From the NCBI RefSeq assembly GCF_900497805.2, contig NW_020954687.1, positions 1,147,523 through 1,211,522 on the forward strand: a stretch of 64,000 bases of DNA, read 5' to 3'. The notes beneath the pieces are model-generated. The model had not been told where the DNA came from, made no database searches, and saw only the letters and a list, made by a program, of their open reading frames with translations. This DNA is from Vombatus ursinus (Eukaryota; Chordata; Mammalia; Diprotodontia; Vombatidae). Made by a program: the position numbers and the translations under genes. This document shows positions 32,177-42,080 of the stretch, piece after piece; the stretch's first letter is position 1, and each line of letters begins with the position of its first letter.

Positions 32177-35116
32177 CTATCTCTCTTTCTCTCTCAGTTC
32201 TCCCCAGCCTTTCCATTTTTCCACTAACCCCAATCTAACCCCAATCTACTCTGCCTCATCTATCCCTACTCCAGTCTTGGGAGTGGCATACTAAGATTGT
32301 CCAGATGAAACAGACCTAGAGAGGTCATTTGCCCATTCCCCAGCCTCTCTCTATGCAGGACTGCTTTTTGCCCATCCAGGACCCGGGGTTCCCCAGTCGG
32401 CCAGCCAGTCAAATCAGCACTATCTCAGTGAAAGGGGGTGAGGATAGGGGAAAACAAACAAACAGAAAAACCTAGGCACACCTTAAAATAAATGTGACTT
32501 CCAGCGAGTGAGGAACTTTCACTAAAATAGAAGGACCACCCCACCCCACCCCATCCCACCCACCTCCTGGCTTGTGTTTCAGGACCCTGATCTATCCAAA
32601 TGAGAAGGGCTGGGGAAGGTTTTCGGGGCCACTATTCAGTGATTTGGTGCTGAAAATTGTTTGATTCTGTCCAAATACAGACCTGCCATAGCTTTCGAAT
32701 TCATTTCCAATGCCCTGAGATCCACTGGCTCATACAGAGCATTCAGCATTACCTCTTTGGAGGAAAACCCTGGGCAGGAGGGCCAAAGTCACTGCAGGAC
32801 CCTGGGTCCTCAGCACCAGCCAGGAATTCAAAGAAGTTGCTGGGTATGTATGCTAGCTTGTTTGTACATGTCAGATGTCTAGATAATAATAACATCAGAG
32901 AGTGACTTTGACCTCACCCTGTCTCACAAACATTTACTGGGGTCTTTATGTGATGTTTTGAGTCAGTCATTTCTGCATCTGAAATCTCCCAGGAGGAGGT
33001 TATCACTTAAAATCATTGAATTAGAACTGAGTTAGAAGAAATCTTAGAATCTGGCCCAATCCCCTCATTTTATAAGGGAGGAAACTGAGTCCCAGGGAAG
33101 TGAAATGTCTACTCAGGTTCACATAAATAGTGGCAGAGCCAGGACGAGATTCCCAGGTATCCTGACTCCCAGGGTTCTGTGGGGAATTCCAGTAGAAAGT
33201 AAGTTCCTTGAGGGCAGGGACTGGTTTTTTTTTTTTCCCTTTTGTCTATGCCTCCCCCCTGTGCCCTGCAAAAGTTAATAAATGCTTGTTTAGATATAGC
33301 TGGTGACACAGTGGATATAGCCCTGAGCCTGGAGTCAGGAAGAACCGAGTTCAAATCCAGCCTCAGACACTCGCTAAGTGTGTGACCTTGGGCAAGTCAC
33401 TTAACCTACATTTGCTTCAGTTTCCTCAAATATAAAAATGGAGATAATAATATCACCTACCTCACAAGGTTGTCGTCAGGATCAAATGAGATTATATTTG
33501 TAAAAAGCACTTAGCACAGTGTCTGGTACATAGTAGGTACTATATAATTGGTTATTCCCTTATTCTCTTCCCTTGTTGGATTGGAATTGAGCTCTCATTT
33601 GTGCTATGTTGAGGTGGCCCCAAAGGGAACTGGTTTGGAAAACAGGGACAGAGGGTGGGCAGTGAAAAGGCAGAGAGGATAGGATCTCTGATGAAGAAGA
33701 GGAAGAGAGAACAAGGGACAGAGGGGGTTCCCAAGTTAGGATGGCGGAGAAGGAGAGAGGGCGTATGAGGGTATTTGTGATACTATTCAACACTGAGAAA
33801 TCAAGAAGGGAAGGAGACTGTTCAAGTCTGCATCAGGGAAGGGGATAAAGCCAAGGCTAGCGCTGGGCAACCCCGGTACTGCTCCTATCAGATGTCTCAC
33901 CCCCAGCCTTTCCTAGCACCCTCCAGGGACAACAGGAGGCTTCACCACCACCACCACCATCCCATTTCCCAAGGAAGGAGGGGAAAGAGGTACCAATGAG
34001 CAGAAAATGGGACCCATGGCCTACTTAACACCATCACCACCACCATCCCATTTGCCAAGGAAGGAGGAGAAAGAGGTACCCATGAGCAGAAAATGGGACC
34101 CATGGCCTACTTACATACATATCTCCATCTGAGGACAAGAGACCTTGAATGTTTCTAACCGTCAAAGAAATAACACATTTATTTAGCACTTTAAATTTTG
34201 CAAAGCTCTTCCTTCCCAACAACACTGTAAAGGAGATAGTACAAGTATTATTACCTCTATTATAAAGATGAGGAAATTGACTTGCCCAGGGCCACACATG
34301 GCTTGCATTTTGAGCCGTCTCTGGGGCTCTGTCTATGCCATCATGCAGCCTTGGGCCCCTACTCGTTTGCCTGTCCACTTCCCTCTCCTTCCCCCACATC
34401 TTCCACTGGATCGCCACCCCAGCCCCAGGGTGGCCATCCAGGCCAGCCCTGCCAAGGGCCCCAGCACGGACAGGCAGCGGGCACCTCACCTCCATGAAGG
34501 GCACAGCCCGGCAGGAGACGTCACCCAGCAGCCTCTGCTTGGTGAGCTCATTAAAGATGACAACAGGCAGACAGAAGAAGAGGACCAGGAAGTCCCACAG
34601 AGCCAGGCTAGCCAGGATGGAATTCCAGGCGCTCTTCAGGTAGTAGCTATGCCACACGATGCACATGACTGACAGGTTGCCGACGATGCCCACGGCAAAC
34701 ACCACCAGTGCCAAGAACATGACTGCATAGGCGCTATAGGAGCTCTCCGTCACCGGGTAGAGGGGGTTCTGAATCTGCAGCCTTCGCCCAGGGGTGCCTG
34801 TCAGGTTGCCATAGGGCTCCTGTCCGCTTCCGTGGGCACCCCCCTCCTGGTCTGGGTTGGGGCTTATAGGCACCAGGGGGTCGGTGGGCTGTAGACCAGC
34901 GGGATGGATGGGCCGAGGATATTCAGCCCACTGCTCAGGCATGTACTGCTGCACCCCCTTCGATTCATCATCCTCCGTTCCCCTCTTGGTCCGTGCCCAC
35001 TCTTCTTCTACTGTAGTAAAGCGCCTTCTAGAGTGCAGGGTAACAGCCGGGAAGCCCTGGAGCCCGGCGGTGGACACAGCAGCCAGGAAGAAGACCAAGA
35101 GCCACAGCCAGAGCAT
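29772..35116 (-). CDS. GPR37L1: GPR37L1, orphan class A receptor, complete (479 aa, 2 exons)
   Basis: Exon 1 (35116-34490) gives residues 1-209 and exon 2 (30584-29772) residues 210-479; human GPR37L1 has 481. Seen: a hydrophobic signal peptide ([18 protein letters not shown]), a long extracellular N-terminus with NLT at 104-106 and a conserved block [20 protein letters not shown], then seven hydrophobic segments beginning with [20 protein letters not shown]. The TM3 Cys is Cys202 and the DRY position reads DRF (226-228). The tail has six Cys (430-435, likely palmitoylated) and ends [11 protein letters not shown]. Family knowledge: the protein is plasma-membrane, mainly in astrocytes and Bergmann glia, and its N-terminus is cut by metalloproteases; prosaposin peptides are proposed ligands. 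The gene is convergent with ARL8A, as in human. No break is seen. GPR37 is excluded by close identity to GPR37L1. Confidence 0.97.
30590..31260 (-). other. GPR37L1: GPR37L1 intron, part near exon 2
   Basis: A pyrimidine-rich acceptor region on the minus strand is followed by single-copy sequence. No further exon seen. Confidence 0.5.
31265..31455 (+). mobile_element. MIR
   Basis: It contains tggcacagtagaaaagacac, gacctgggttccaatcctac and gtctctgaggcccctcccaa. Confidence 0.7.
31470..31555 (+). mobile_element. L2 3' tail
   Basis: It shows gctctgcacacagtaggcac and tcaataagtgtttgtcattg. Confidence 0.55.
31560..32130. other. GPR37L1 intron, single-copy
   Basis: No exon or repeat seen. Confidence 0.4.
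32133..32197 (+). repeat. (CT)n microsatellite
   Basis: About 20 perfect CT units are followed by interrupted CTCT/TTCT units, in the GPR37L1 intron. Confidence 0.95.
32200..33005. other. GPR37L1 intron, single-copy
   Basis: No exon recognised. A short (CCACC)n-like run lies near 32537. Confidence 0.4.
33010..33185 (-). mobile_element. MIR, antisense
   Basis: It shows ataagggaggaaactgagtc and gccaggacgagattcccagg. Confidence 0.6.
33195..33290 (+). mobile_element. L2 3' end
   Basis: It shows gtaagttccttgagggcagg and ttaataaatgcttgttt. Confidence 0.65.
33292..33555 (+). mobile_element. CORE-SINE (THER1-like)
   Basis: A full copy: ctggtgacacagtggatata, gtgaccttgggcaagtcact, gttgtcgtcaggatcaaatg, acatagtaggtactatataa. 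Confidence 0.8.
33942..34113 (+). repeat. 86-bp tandem duplication in the GPR37L1 intron
   Basis: Units 33942-34027 and 34028-34113 both carry a (CAC/CAT)n start, then aaggaaggagg, agcagaaaatgggacccatg and gcctactta. They differ by only a few bases. Confidence 0.92.
34160..34305 (-). mobile_element. MIR/CORE-SINE fragment, antisense
   Basis: It shows catttatttagcactttaaa, attacctctattataaagat and gacttgcccagggccacaca, about 185 nt from the exon 1 donor. Confidence 0.6.
34490..35116 (-). CDS. GPR37L1: GPR37L1 exon 1 (coding part)
   Basis: It runs from the ATG at 35116-35114 to the GAG before the donor gtgaggtg at 34489. It is 627 nt (209 codons), phase 0, ending SCRAVPFME, where exon 1 of the mammalian gene ends. 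The frame stays open into the intron but loses similarity there. Confidence 0.97.
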
Positions 35117-35570
35117 GGTGAGAGATCCAGGAGAAAAGCTGGCCCAGGCAAGGGGAAAAGGGGGCCCCCCAGGTCCTGTGCCCCAGAGGAGGAGAGGCAG
35201 CCGGCCGGCTGGACTGGCTGCAGCCGAGCATCTGGCATCAGCTCCTGGTTCTCAGCGTTTGAAAACCTCTCCCCACCAACCCCCTTTTCCTTCCCAGGCC
35301 AATGGGCAGGGACAGGCCCTCTGCTGGAGACCACTGGTTCTAACCGCTTCAACAGCTTCGATGGGAAAGGAGAAAAGGCCACTCAGTCCACGGGCTGGCC
35401 CACCCCAGAGCATCCTAAGACTCGCCTTCTGTCCTACCCAAGATCCCTCTTTTCTGATTCCCTATTCCCCCTTCCCATCCATTGCCCAGCCTAGCCAGGC
35501 TCTTTTTCAGAGTTCTACAGCCTACCCTTTGTCCCTGTCCTCCCATGACACACATTTCTAATACATTCCC
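35117..35570 (-). promoter_or_regulatory. GPR37L1: GPR37L1 5' UTR and presumed promoter region
   Basis: This is the single-copy sequence directly upstream of the ATG, before the first repeats. No TATA box or CpG island is obvious, and the start site is not determinable by eye. Confidence 0.4.
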
Positions 35571-35579
35571 ATGCACAAA

Positions 35580-35735
35580 CTCATAGAAATGAAGACCTTC
35601 ATGCAACAGACAGATACCCATTCTATTAGGCACTTAGGGGTGAGTTAGAAAGGAAATAGAAGGTTTATGTAAGTAATATACAGTCCTTACCCTCATGGAA
35701 CTTACAGTCTGTTAGAGGAAATGATACATATATAA
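35580..35735 (-). mobile_element. L2 3' end, antisense
   Basis: It shows ccattctattaggcacttag and cagtccttaccctcatggaa. Confidence 0.55.
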
Positions 35736-35744
35736 ATAATCATT

Positions 35745-35985
35745 TATTGTTCAGCCATTGCAATCGTTTCCAACTCTTTGTGACCCCATTTTCTTGGCAA
35801 AGACACTGGAGTGGTTTGCCATTTCCTTCTCCAGTTCATTTTACAGATGAGGAAACTGAGGCAAACAGGGTGAAGTGACTTGCCTAGGGTCACACAAGGC
35901 CAGATTTGAACTCAGGAAGATGAATCTTTTTGACTCCAGGCCTGACATTCTATCCACTGCCCCACCTCGCTAGCTACCCATAAAT
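35745..35985 (-). mobile_element. tRNA-headed SINE with BovB/RTE-type tail, antisense
   Basis: It begins with ttgttcagccattgcaatcg, then gactccattttc-type tail (gtggtttgccatttccttct) and ends at the head with ccccacctcgctagctaccc. Confidence 0.85.
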
Positions 35986-35999
35986 AACACAATGCAAAA

Positions 36000-36125
36000 C
36001 AATCAATCAACAATCATCATGCTTTTTATGGTTCTATTATCTGCTGGGAAACATGCTAAATACTGGGGTTACAAATAAAAAGTGACTGCCCTCAAGAAGC
36101 TTACATTCTAAAATAATATATGGTA
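36000..36125 (-). mobile_element. L2 3' end, antisense
   Basis: It shows gctgggaaacatgctaaata and actgccctcaagaagcttac. Confidence 0.6.
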
Positions 36126-36369
36126 AGTATGTACGGCAGATGTAAAGTGCCATGTGAGGACAGAGGGGTAGGGAAGTACATTTCTTTGGAAAACTGTAGA
36201 ACTTTCAGAGCAAGAGGATTGCTATCTTGCCCGGGGACAGGGAGAAGATAGAAGAAAAAGGACATGGGCAGGTCCTCTCCTGATGACTTAAAAACAACCA
36301 GACACAAGCAGAAGGAGACCAAATACTCCCTCTACCTCCACCCACAGAGAAGGTGAGGAAAGTATCTTT

Positions 36370-36545
36370 GGTCATAGATGTTAGAATTTTAGGGTTGGAA
36401 TGAATCTAGGTCATCTAGTTTAACCCACTCATTTTACAGGTGAGGAAACTGAGGCCCAGAGGATAACAGTGTCAAAACTGAGATTAGCAACCTAAGCTTC
36501 CAGATTCCCTAAACAGGACTCTTCCCACTAAACTATTCCTGAGCT
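36370..36545 (-). mobile_element. MIR, antisense
   Basis: It shows cattttacaggtgaggaaac and tgaggcccagaggataacag. Confidence 0.65.
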
Positions 36546-36894
36546 CAGGCCCTTCGCACTCTGGTCTTTGAACACTTCTCTTTACCTCCTCTGAAAATCC
36601 TGGCAAGTTAACCGATGAAGGTGAACCCCAGATGCCCCTCGAGGACGACTCAGAGATATAGGGAGATAGTCGTTATTGGGGCTGCTCAGCTGTGTTGGCG
36701 TTTGCTGCCAGGGCTGGGCCATCAGGGCCCTAGGGGCAAGAGGACAAGGCAAGCAGCAGCATAGAGCAGAGGCCTCTGGGTTACATCTGGAGCTCCTGGA
36801 CACAAGAAATGAGGGAGGAGGCAGAGTCAGCAGAAGGCCAGCCCTGAATTAGGAATCCCTGGTGTTCTGTTCCCTCTTGGTCCTTCTCTCCCAG

Positions 36895-36895
<1 letters not shown>
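36546..36895. other. Single-copy intergenic stretch
   Basis: No exon or repeat seen. Confidence 0.35.
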
Positions 36896-36896
<1 letters not shown>

Positions 36897-36938
<42 letters not shown>

Positions 36939-36945
36939 ACACACC
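36897..36945 (+). repeat. (CA)n microsatellite
   Basis: About 17 perfect CA units, then an interrupted part. Confidence 0.95.
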
Positions 36946-36995
36946 CCAAACACTGGCTCCTACCCAAAGCAACCCCACTCTGTCTTACAGTCTGG

Positions 36996-37135
36996 ATATT
37001 CCCCTTTGGCAGTCTGGTGTAGTCTCTGAATCCCTTCTCAGAATCATGGTTACAAATGCATAAAATAAAATACACAGGATTACAAAGGAAGCCAATTATA
37101 TTAAAATATAAATTATCAAATGTTATATATATAAT
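36996..37135 (+). mobile_element. Old DNA-transposon-like repeat, copy 1
   Basis: It shares tttggcagtctg, ccttctcagaat and gcataaaataaaatacac with the copies at 46869-47098 and 61793-61978. Ends are not preserved here. Confidence 0.5.
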
Positions 37136-37176
37136 CAATGGATATTATATATACACATACACACACATGTGTTTCT

Positions 37177-37179
<3 letters not shown>

Positions 37180-37220
<41 letters not shown>
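37180..37220 (+). repeat. (AC)n microsatellite
   Basis: About 20 perfect AC units. Confidence 0.95.
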
Positions 37221-37224
<4 letters not shown>

Positions 37225-37284
37225 CAGACCACAGAGTAAGAGCTCCTGCTCTAGCTGGAGGGAAGAGAACCAAGGAGTCCTGCT

Positions 37285-37430
37285 CTCTGACCCCACACCT
37301 TACGGCCTCTGGACCTGTGTGATCTTGGGTAGTCAGTTCAGCCTTTCTGGGTCTCAATTCCTACACAGGTAAAATAAAGGGGCTGGATTCAGTGACCTCT
37401 AAGATCTCTTCCAGATCTAAAGTACATGAC
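37285..37430 (+). mobile_element. MIR
   Basis: It contains ctgtgtgatcttgggtagtc and gacctctaagatctcttcca. Confidence 0.6.
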
Positions 37431-37799
37431 ATTTGTAGAATTGGGACCAGAATCTTACTACAAACTGGTTTTTGAGGAATAGCCCATCCTATTCTGGGAG
37501 GTGGATATTGCCCTCTTCTGGGCAGATATGTGACTATAATGTGAGTACAAAGTCCTGGCCCTGACCCCTATTTCTCCTTTGAACTCTCAGCAAACTTCTT
37601 TTTCTGCTCTTTATTGTCTTTTCATAATCTGCCCTCAGTTACTGTTATTTGTACACCCACCTTACCTCTCCTGTTCTGCTACAACTTTTTTAAGTTAAAT
37701 TTTAAATTTAGCTTTTTAAATTAAATTTTTAAATCAAATTTCAATTAGGTAAAAATATGCCTCTGGCCACCTCCCTCCCTTCTCCGTCAATTGAGATTA

Positions 37800-37824
37800 A
37801 AAAAGAAAGAAAGAAAGAAAGAAA
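37800..37824 (+). repeat. (AAAG)n microsatellite
   Basis: About six AAAG units inside the antisense L1. Confidence 0.85.
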
Positions 37825-38170
37825 CCCTGTTACAAATATCTGGTCAATCAAAAACAAAATTCTCCTATTGATCATATAAAAAAAAAATCCTGTCTGTACT
37901 CTGAGTCATCATCTCTTTGTCAAGAGGTAGCATGTTTTATCACAAATCCTCTGGAACCATGAGTGGTAATTGAAATGATTAGAGTTCTAAAGTCTTTCAA
38001 AGTTGTTTGTCATTTCAATATTGTTGTTATTGTATAAATTGTTCTGATTCTGTTCACTTCACTTTGCATCGGTTTATACACATCTTCCTGGGTTTTTCTG
38101 AAACCATTCCCTTCATCATTTCTACCAGCACAAGAGTTACATTACATTCATAATACCATACTTTCCTCTG

Positions 38171-38418
38171 GCAGCTAGGTGGCACGGTGGATAGAGCGCC
38201 AGGCCTGGAATCAGGAAGACTCCTCTTCCTGAGTTCAAATCTGACCTCAGACACTTACTAGCTATGTGACTCTGGGCAAGTCATTTAACCCTGGTTTGCC
38301 TTGGGTCCTCATCTGCAAAATGAGCTGGAGAAGGAAATGGCAAACCACTCCAGTATCTCTGCCAAGAAAACTCCAAATGGGGTCATGGAGAGTTGAACAT
38401 GACTGAACAACAACAAAA
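38171..38418 (+). mobile_element. tRNA-headed SINE with BovB/RTE-type tail, complete
   Basis: One of the best preserved copies: head ggcagctaggtggcacggtg, gagttcaaatctgacctcag, gtgactctgggcaagtcatt, tail ggcaaaccactccagtatct, ggggtcatggagagttgaac, and an (AAC)n end. It is inserted in an antisense L1. Confidence 0.92.
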
Positions 38419-38799
38419 AACTTGTTCAGCCACTCTCTAGTTGATGGGCATCCTCTCTGTTTCCAATTCTTTGATACCACAAAAAGAGTTGCTATAAATA
38501 TTCTTGTACATATGGGCCCTTTTCTTTTCTCTTTTCTCTTTTTGGAGTATAAAACTAGAAGTAGCATCACTAGATTGAAAGGTTTGTACAGTTTAACAAC
38601 TTCAGGGTCATAGTTTCAAATCACTTTGCAGGATGTCTGGCAGATAACTTTCTGTAAGGTAAGGAGGCCAGCTTCACTGGCTTTTGAGAACTTCATACCC
38701 AAAGGCCACTTATCTACTGGAGAATGACGTTTGGTCTTGTATATTTCCTTTAGTTGCCAAGATTGGTCAATGATCATATTAGATCAAGAGTTCTGATAC

Positions 38800-39200
38800 G
38801 CTATTTTTTAAAAATTTAATTTAATTTTTTGTTACATTTTAAGTTGCAAACTGTCTCCCTCCCTCCCTGCCCTGCTCTAGAGAAGGCCACCAATTGACAC
38901 AGGTTTATAAATATATGTAAAATCATACTATGAGAGGCAGGTAGGTGGCCCAGTGGACAAAGCATTGGTCCTGGAGTGAGGAGGACCTGAGTTCAAATCT
39001 GGCCTCAGACACTTACTAACTGTGTGACCCTAGGCAAGTCACTTAACCCTGATTGCCTCCCCTCCAAAAAAATAAAAAAAAATACTATATGAACTTCTAC
39101 TTATCAGTTCTTTCTCTGGATGTTTTCAAGCATCTTCCTTGATATGTCCTTTGTAATTGATTTGAGTATTTATAGTACTCAGATTACCTTGGTTTTTAAC
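38800..39200 (-). mobile_element. L1 3' UTR, antisense, split by a SINE
   Basis: It shows ctccctccctccctgccctg and gagaaggccaccaattgaca left of the SINE, and atgaacttctacttatcagt and tcttccttgatatgtccttt right of it. Confidence 0.7.
38936..39085 (+). mobile_element. Poly(A)-tailed tRNA SINE (WSINE1-like), complete
   Basis: Head gaggcaggtaggtggcccag, middle gttcaaatctggcctcagac and gtgaccctaggcaagtcact, end ccctgattgcctcccctcc followed by an A-rich run. It lacks the RTE-type tail, so L1 is the likely mobiliser. Confidence 0.88.
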
Positions 39201-39208
39201 AGTTGTTA

Positions 39209-39360
39209 GGATATTCCTGGCTCAGATTCTTAAAATCTGACTTGCTTACATTAGCGATACAAATACTTAGATTCCTTAAAAGTCTGGCCAATATGGCAGA
39301 TCTTTAATAAACCTTGTCTTCGGCTAGAAAAAAAAAAAAAAGAATATTCCTGCCTCCAGA
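39209..39360 (+). mobile_element. Short poly(A)-tailed retrocopy of unknown source
   Basis: About 115 nt end in tctttaataaaccttgtctt, cggctag and a run of 14 A. AATAAA lies about 15 nt before the A run, as in an mRNA 3' end. An imperfect duplication stands on both sides (ggatattcctggctcaga at 39209, gaatattcctgcctccaga at 39342). It interrupts the surrounding L2. Confidence 0.6.
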
Positions 39361-39560
39361 CTCTGCCCTCTCTAAAACTATTCTTCACACTGACCAAGTA
39401 ATCTCCCTCTAGTTCCACTATGACCTTGTTAGTTCTCTCCCCCAAAACTGTCAGTGGCTCCACATTGCTTATCAAACCAAATGATCAACTCTTGATTCTG
39501 GTATCAAAGTCCTTCCAAAATGTGGCTTCAAGTTATCTTTCTAATTTTAGCCATACTGTT
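39342..39560 (+). mobile_element. L2 3' part
   Basis: It shows aactgtcagtggctccacat and aaagtccttccaaaatgtgg, the L2 stretch that encodes the C-terminus of its ORF. Confidence 0.6.
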
Positions 39561-39589
39561 CTATTCATCTGCTCGGCATCCCCAGCAAG

Positions 39590-39690
39590 AGCAAAAATGA
39601 TGTGGTGGCTAAGTCAGAGGACCCAATTTACAATCCCGGCTCTACTTTTGTGACCTTGGACAAGTCACTTAACCTCTTTTAAACAGGAGT
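39590..39690 (+). mobile_element. MIR fragment
   Basis: It shows tgatgtggtggctaagtcag and tgaccttggacaagtcactt. Confidence 0.6.
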
Positions 39691-39914
39691 ATGCTAGTAA
39701 ATGTTTAACAACTGGCTCTCTAAAGCAGAAGAAAAAGGTACATAGACATACTTTAAGTTTAACCTGTATTATTAACATTTTCTCCATCACTTTCTTAAGT
39801 CTAGACAATCAACAGCACAATAAATCAAGGTCTGGTTTGTAGTGTCTGATGGATTTCCAAGGTGTAAATTCACACATTGAAAATTTCATGATGGGATAGG
39901 CTCCAGCACACCCC

Positions 39915-39992
39915 TGCCTCTGGGCCTCAGTGTCCTCATCTGTAAAATGGATGACCTCTGAGGTTCCTTTCAGCTCTAAATCTATGATCCTA
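39915..39992 (+). mobile_element. MIR fragment
   Basis: It shows gcctcagtgtcctcatctgt and ttcctttcagctctaaatct. Confidence 0.6.
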
Positions 39993-40014
39993 TTATCCGG
40001 TCCTCTCCCATCTT

Positions 40015-40805
40015 TTAGTCTTTGCTTTGGCTGAACCTCTCTCCTGAATGCTCTCCCTCGGACTGGTGAGTCTCTCCCCTCCTTTAAGCCCCACACAACT
40101 CAGGCGCATCTACTTCTCTGACTCTTCCAATGAAAGTGATCTCTCCTTCCTTAAATTTCTCACAGAACTTTGCCTGGATCTCTTCTTTGCATTTTTTTCA
40201 CATTTCACAGATGGCACTGTATTTACCTTCCTTTTTGTTGTTGTTCAGTCCTGTCCAACTCTTCATGACCCCATTTGGCGTTTTCTTGGCAAAGACACTG
40301 CAGTGGTTTGCCATTTCCTTTTCCAGCTCATTTGACAGATGAGGAAACTAAGGCAAACAAGGTTAAGCCACTTGTCCAGATCACACAGCTAGTAAGTGTC
40401 TGAGGCTGGGCTTGAACTCAGGAATCTTTGTCTTCCTGACTCCAGGTCCTGCACTTTGTGCACTATGGCACCACCTAGCTGCCCATCCATTACTACAAGC
40501 TCCTTTAAAGGTAGGGATTTTTAAAAAATCTATGTACCCCAAAACCTAGGACAGATCATACATGGGAGAAGTTAAAGAAGTGTTTATTGAATTAAATTGA
40601 ATTGATTCCCCCTTAATGCTAGTGTGATTACCTCCAATTTATCTTGTGTATATCTTCTTTATACATAATTGCTTGCATGTTGTCTTCTCAATTAGACTAT
40701 AAACTTATTGGGTGGGGGGGGGATCTTTTTTTCCCTTTCTTTGTGTCCCTAGTACTTCCTGGCACATAGTAGGCACTTGATAAATGTGTGTAGACTGAAT
40801 GAAAT
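40015..40805 (+). mobile_element. L2 3' part, split by a SINE
   Basis: Left piece to about 40225 (cctcctttaagccccacaca, ttcacatttcacag). Right piece from about 40487 with the classical tail cctggcacatagtaggcact and tgataaatgtgtgtagactg. Confidence 0.7.
40228..40485 (-). mobile_element. tRNA-headed SINE with BovB/RTE-type tail, antisense
   Basis: It begins ttgttgttgttcagtcctgt and ends at the head with atggcaccacctagctgccc. It is inserted in an L2. Confidence 0.88.
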
Positions 40806-41059
40806 GACCAAATTGAACTGAATAGATTTGAATGTGCATGCCTCCTCTGCTGGCTTGAGTTGACCAGGCCCTGTTAAGCCATCTGGAGCCTGAGATGCCA
40901 CTAGGTGGTAGCAAATGTTCATTGACAGGGAAGGAGAAATGCCTCCAGTGGAAAAACTGCTACTTTTTCTCATCTCATTCGAGACAAGGAGGATGTCTCT
41001 CAATGAGATCTCCTGAGGGGTCTTAAGGAGAGAGTTCAAAGTTGTAGATATAGGATCAT

Positions 41060-41230
41060 AGATTTACAGCTGGAAGAGACTTTAGGCACATTTTGTTGAA
41101 GGGGAAACTGAAGCCCGGAGAGTTGAGGTGATTCGTCCGAGGTCACATAAGTGATAAGAACCAGAGTAGGGATTTGAACTCAGATCCTCTGTCACCAAAT
41201 CCAAGAGTTTTCCTTGTAAAACAATGCTCC
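41060..41230 (-). mobile_element. MIR, antisense
   Basis: It shows tagatttacagctggaagag, gaaactgaagcccggagagt and tttgaactcagatcctctgt. Confidence 0.65.
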
Positions 41231-41234
41231 CTAT

Positions 41235-42080
41235 ATGGAAAATATATATGAGTTTCCAGATATGGGACCAAGGTTTTGGTGAACAAAGTTAGATTCCTAA
41301 TGGTGGTCCTTAGATCACATAGGATGGTCTATATCTCAGGCAAGACTTCCAGAATGAGAACAAAGGCCTTTCAGAGACTTATTCCAAAGGGACACCATTC
41401 TGAACGTGGCAGAATCCTGCTCCCAAAAGCCAATGATTCTATGGAAGAAAGTGATTTCCAGACTTTCTTAGCTCCTGGAAATGTCCCTTCAAGCGGCCTA
41501 CAGGAATTCCCCACTCCTGTCCCAGGGAGTTTCCCTGCCTTGGCTGAAGAGGAGGTGCTCCTGATGGGACAGGCCCAGAAAAGAGGCCCAGTTGTTCTTT
41601 GGCATTCACCCGGGGAGAGAACCTCTGGGCAGATGTGGGGAAGTTGCTCAGGAAGGGGAAGTTTGGAACAAAGTCCTTGACCATGCTAGGTTGGTGTTAA
41701 AATCTGAGCAGGACTATGACTGGCTGAGTGGATGAGTAGGGTTGGGAATACAAGGGAAGAAACTCTCAAAATGTGGGGCTGCCATGTCTAAAGCCATGGG
41801 GTTGGATTCATGACCTCCAAAGTCCCTTCTAGGTCACATGATCACATGAACCTACTATGTAGGGATAGTGGAAGCACTCTGGGACATGGAATGGACATAA
41901 TAACGAATGGACTCAGTGGGCAGTCCAGTCAAATTGGCCTCGCATTATTCATCATACATGGCACTCATCTTCTCTCTTTACATCTTTGTATTGGCCATTC
42001 CCAGAGTCCAGGAATCTGGATTCTTTCGCTCCTTCTCCCTTTCCTCTTAGAATTCCTGGTTTCCATGGAAAGAATTTTTG
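41235..42080. other. Single-copy intergenic stretch
   Basis: No exon or recognised repeat. A 134-codon open frame at 41276 has no family resemblance that I can see. Confidence 0.4.

Larger units (their letters stand above)
37680..38640 (-). mobile_element. L1 3' end (ORF2 C-terminus and 3' UTR), antisense, split by a SINE
   Basis: On the plus strand this is the reverse complement of the L1 tail: aactttttaagttaaatttt (A-rich end), tgttattgtataaattgttc, then after the SINE ttgttcagccactctctagt and gatgggcatcctctctg. Translated on the minus strand the last part gives the ORF2 CxxC-region words FIATLFVVSKNWKQRGCPST. Confidence 0.8.

Noticed and set aside
33942-34113. Possible CRISPR-like array from repeated units
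   Set aside because: There are only two adjacent units without spacers in a vertebrate intron.
34034-34489. Continuation of the GPR37L1 exon 1 frame to 360 codons
   Set aside because: Similarity to GPR37L1 ends at the GAG before a good donor (gtgaggtg), and exon 2 continues the protein in phase 0.
38171-38260. tRNA-like A and B box words in SINE heads (for example gttcaaatctg)
   Set aside because: They belong to tRNA-derived SINEs and lack a full cloverleaf; no independent tRNA gene was found.
41276-41680. 134-codon plus-strand frame in single-copy DNA
   Set aside because: No family resemblance, no splice or promoter context, and chance length for this composition.
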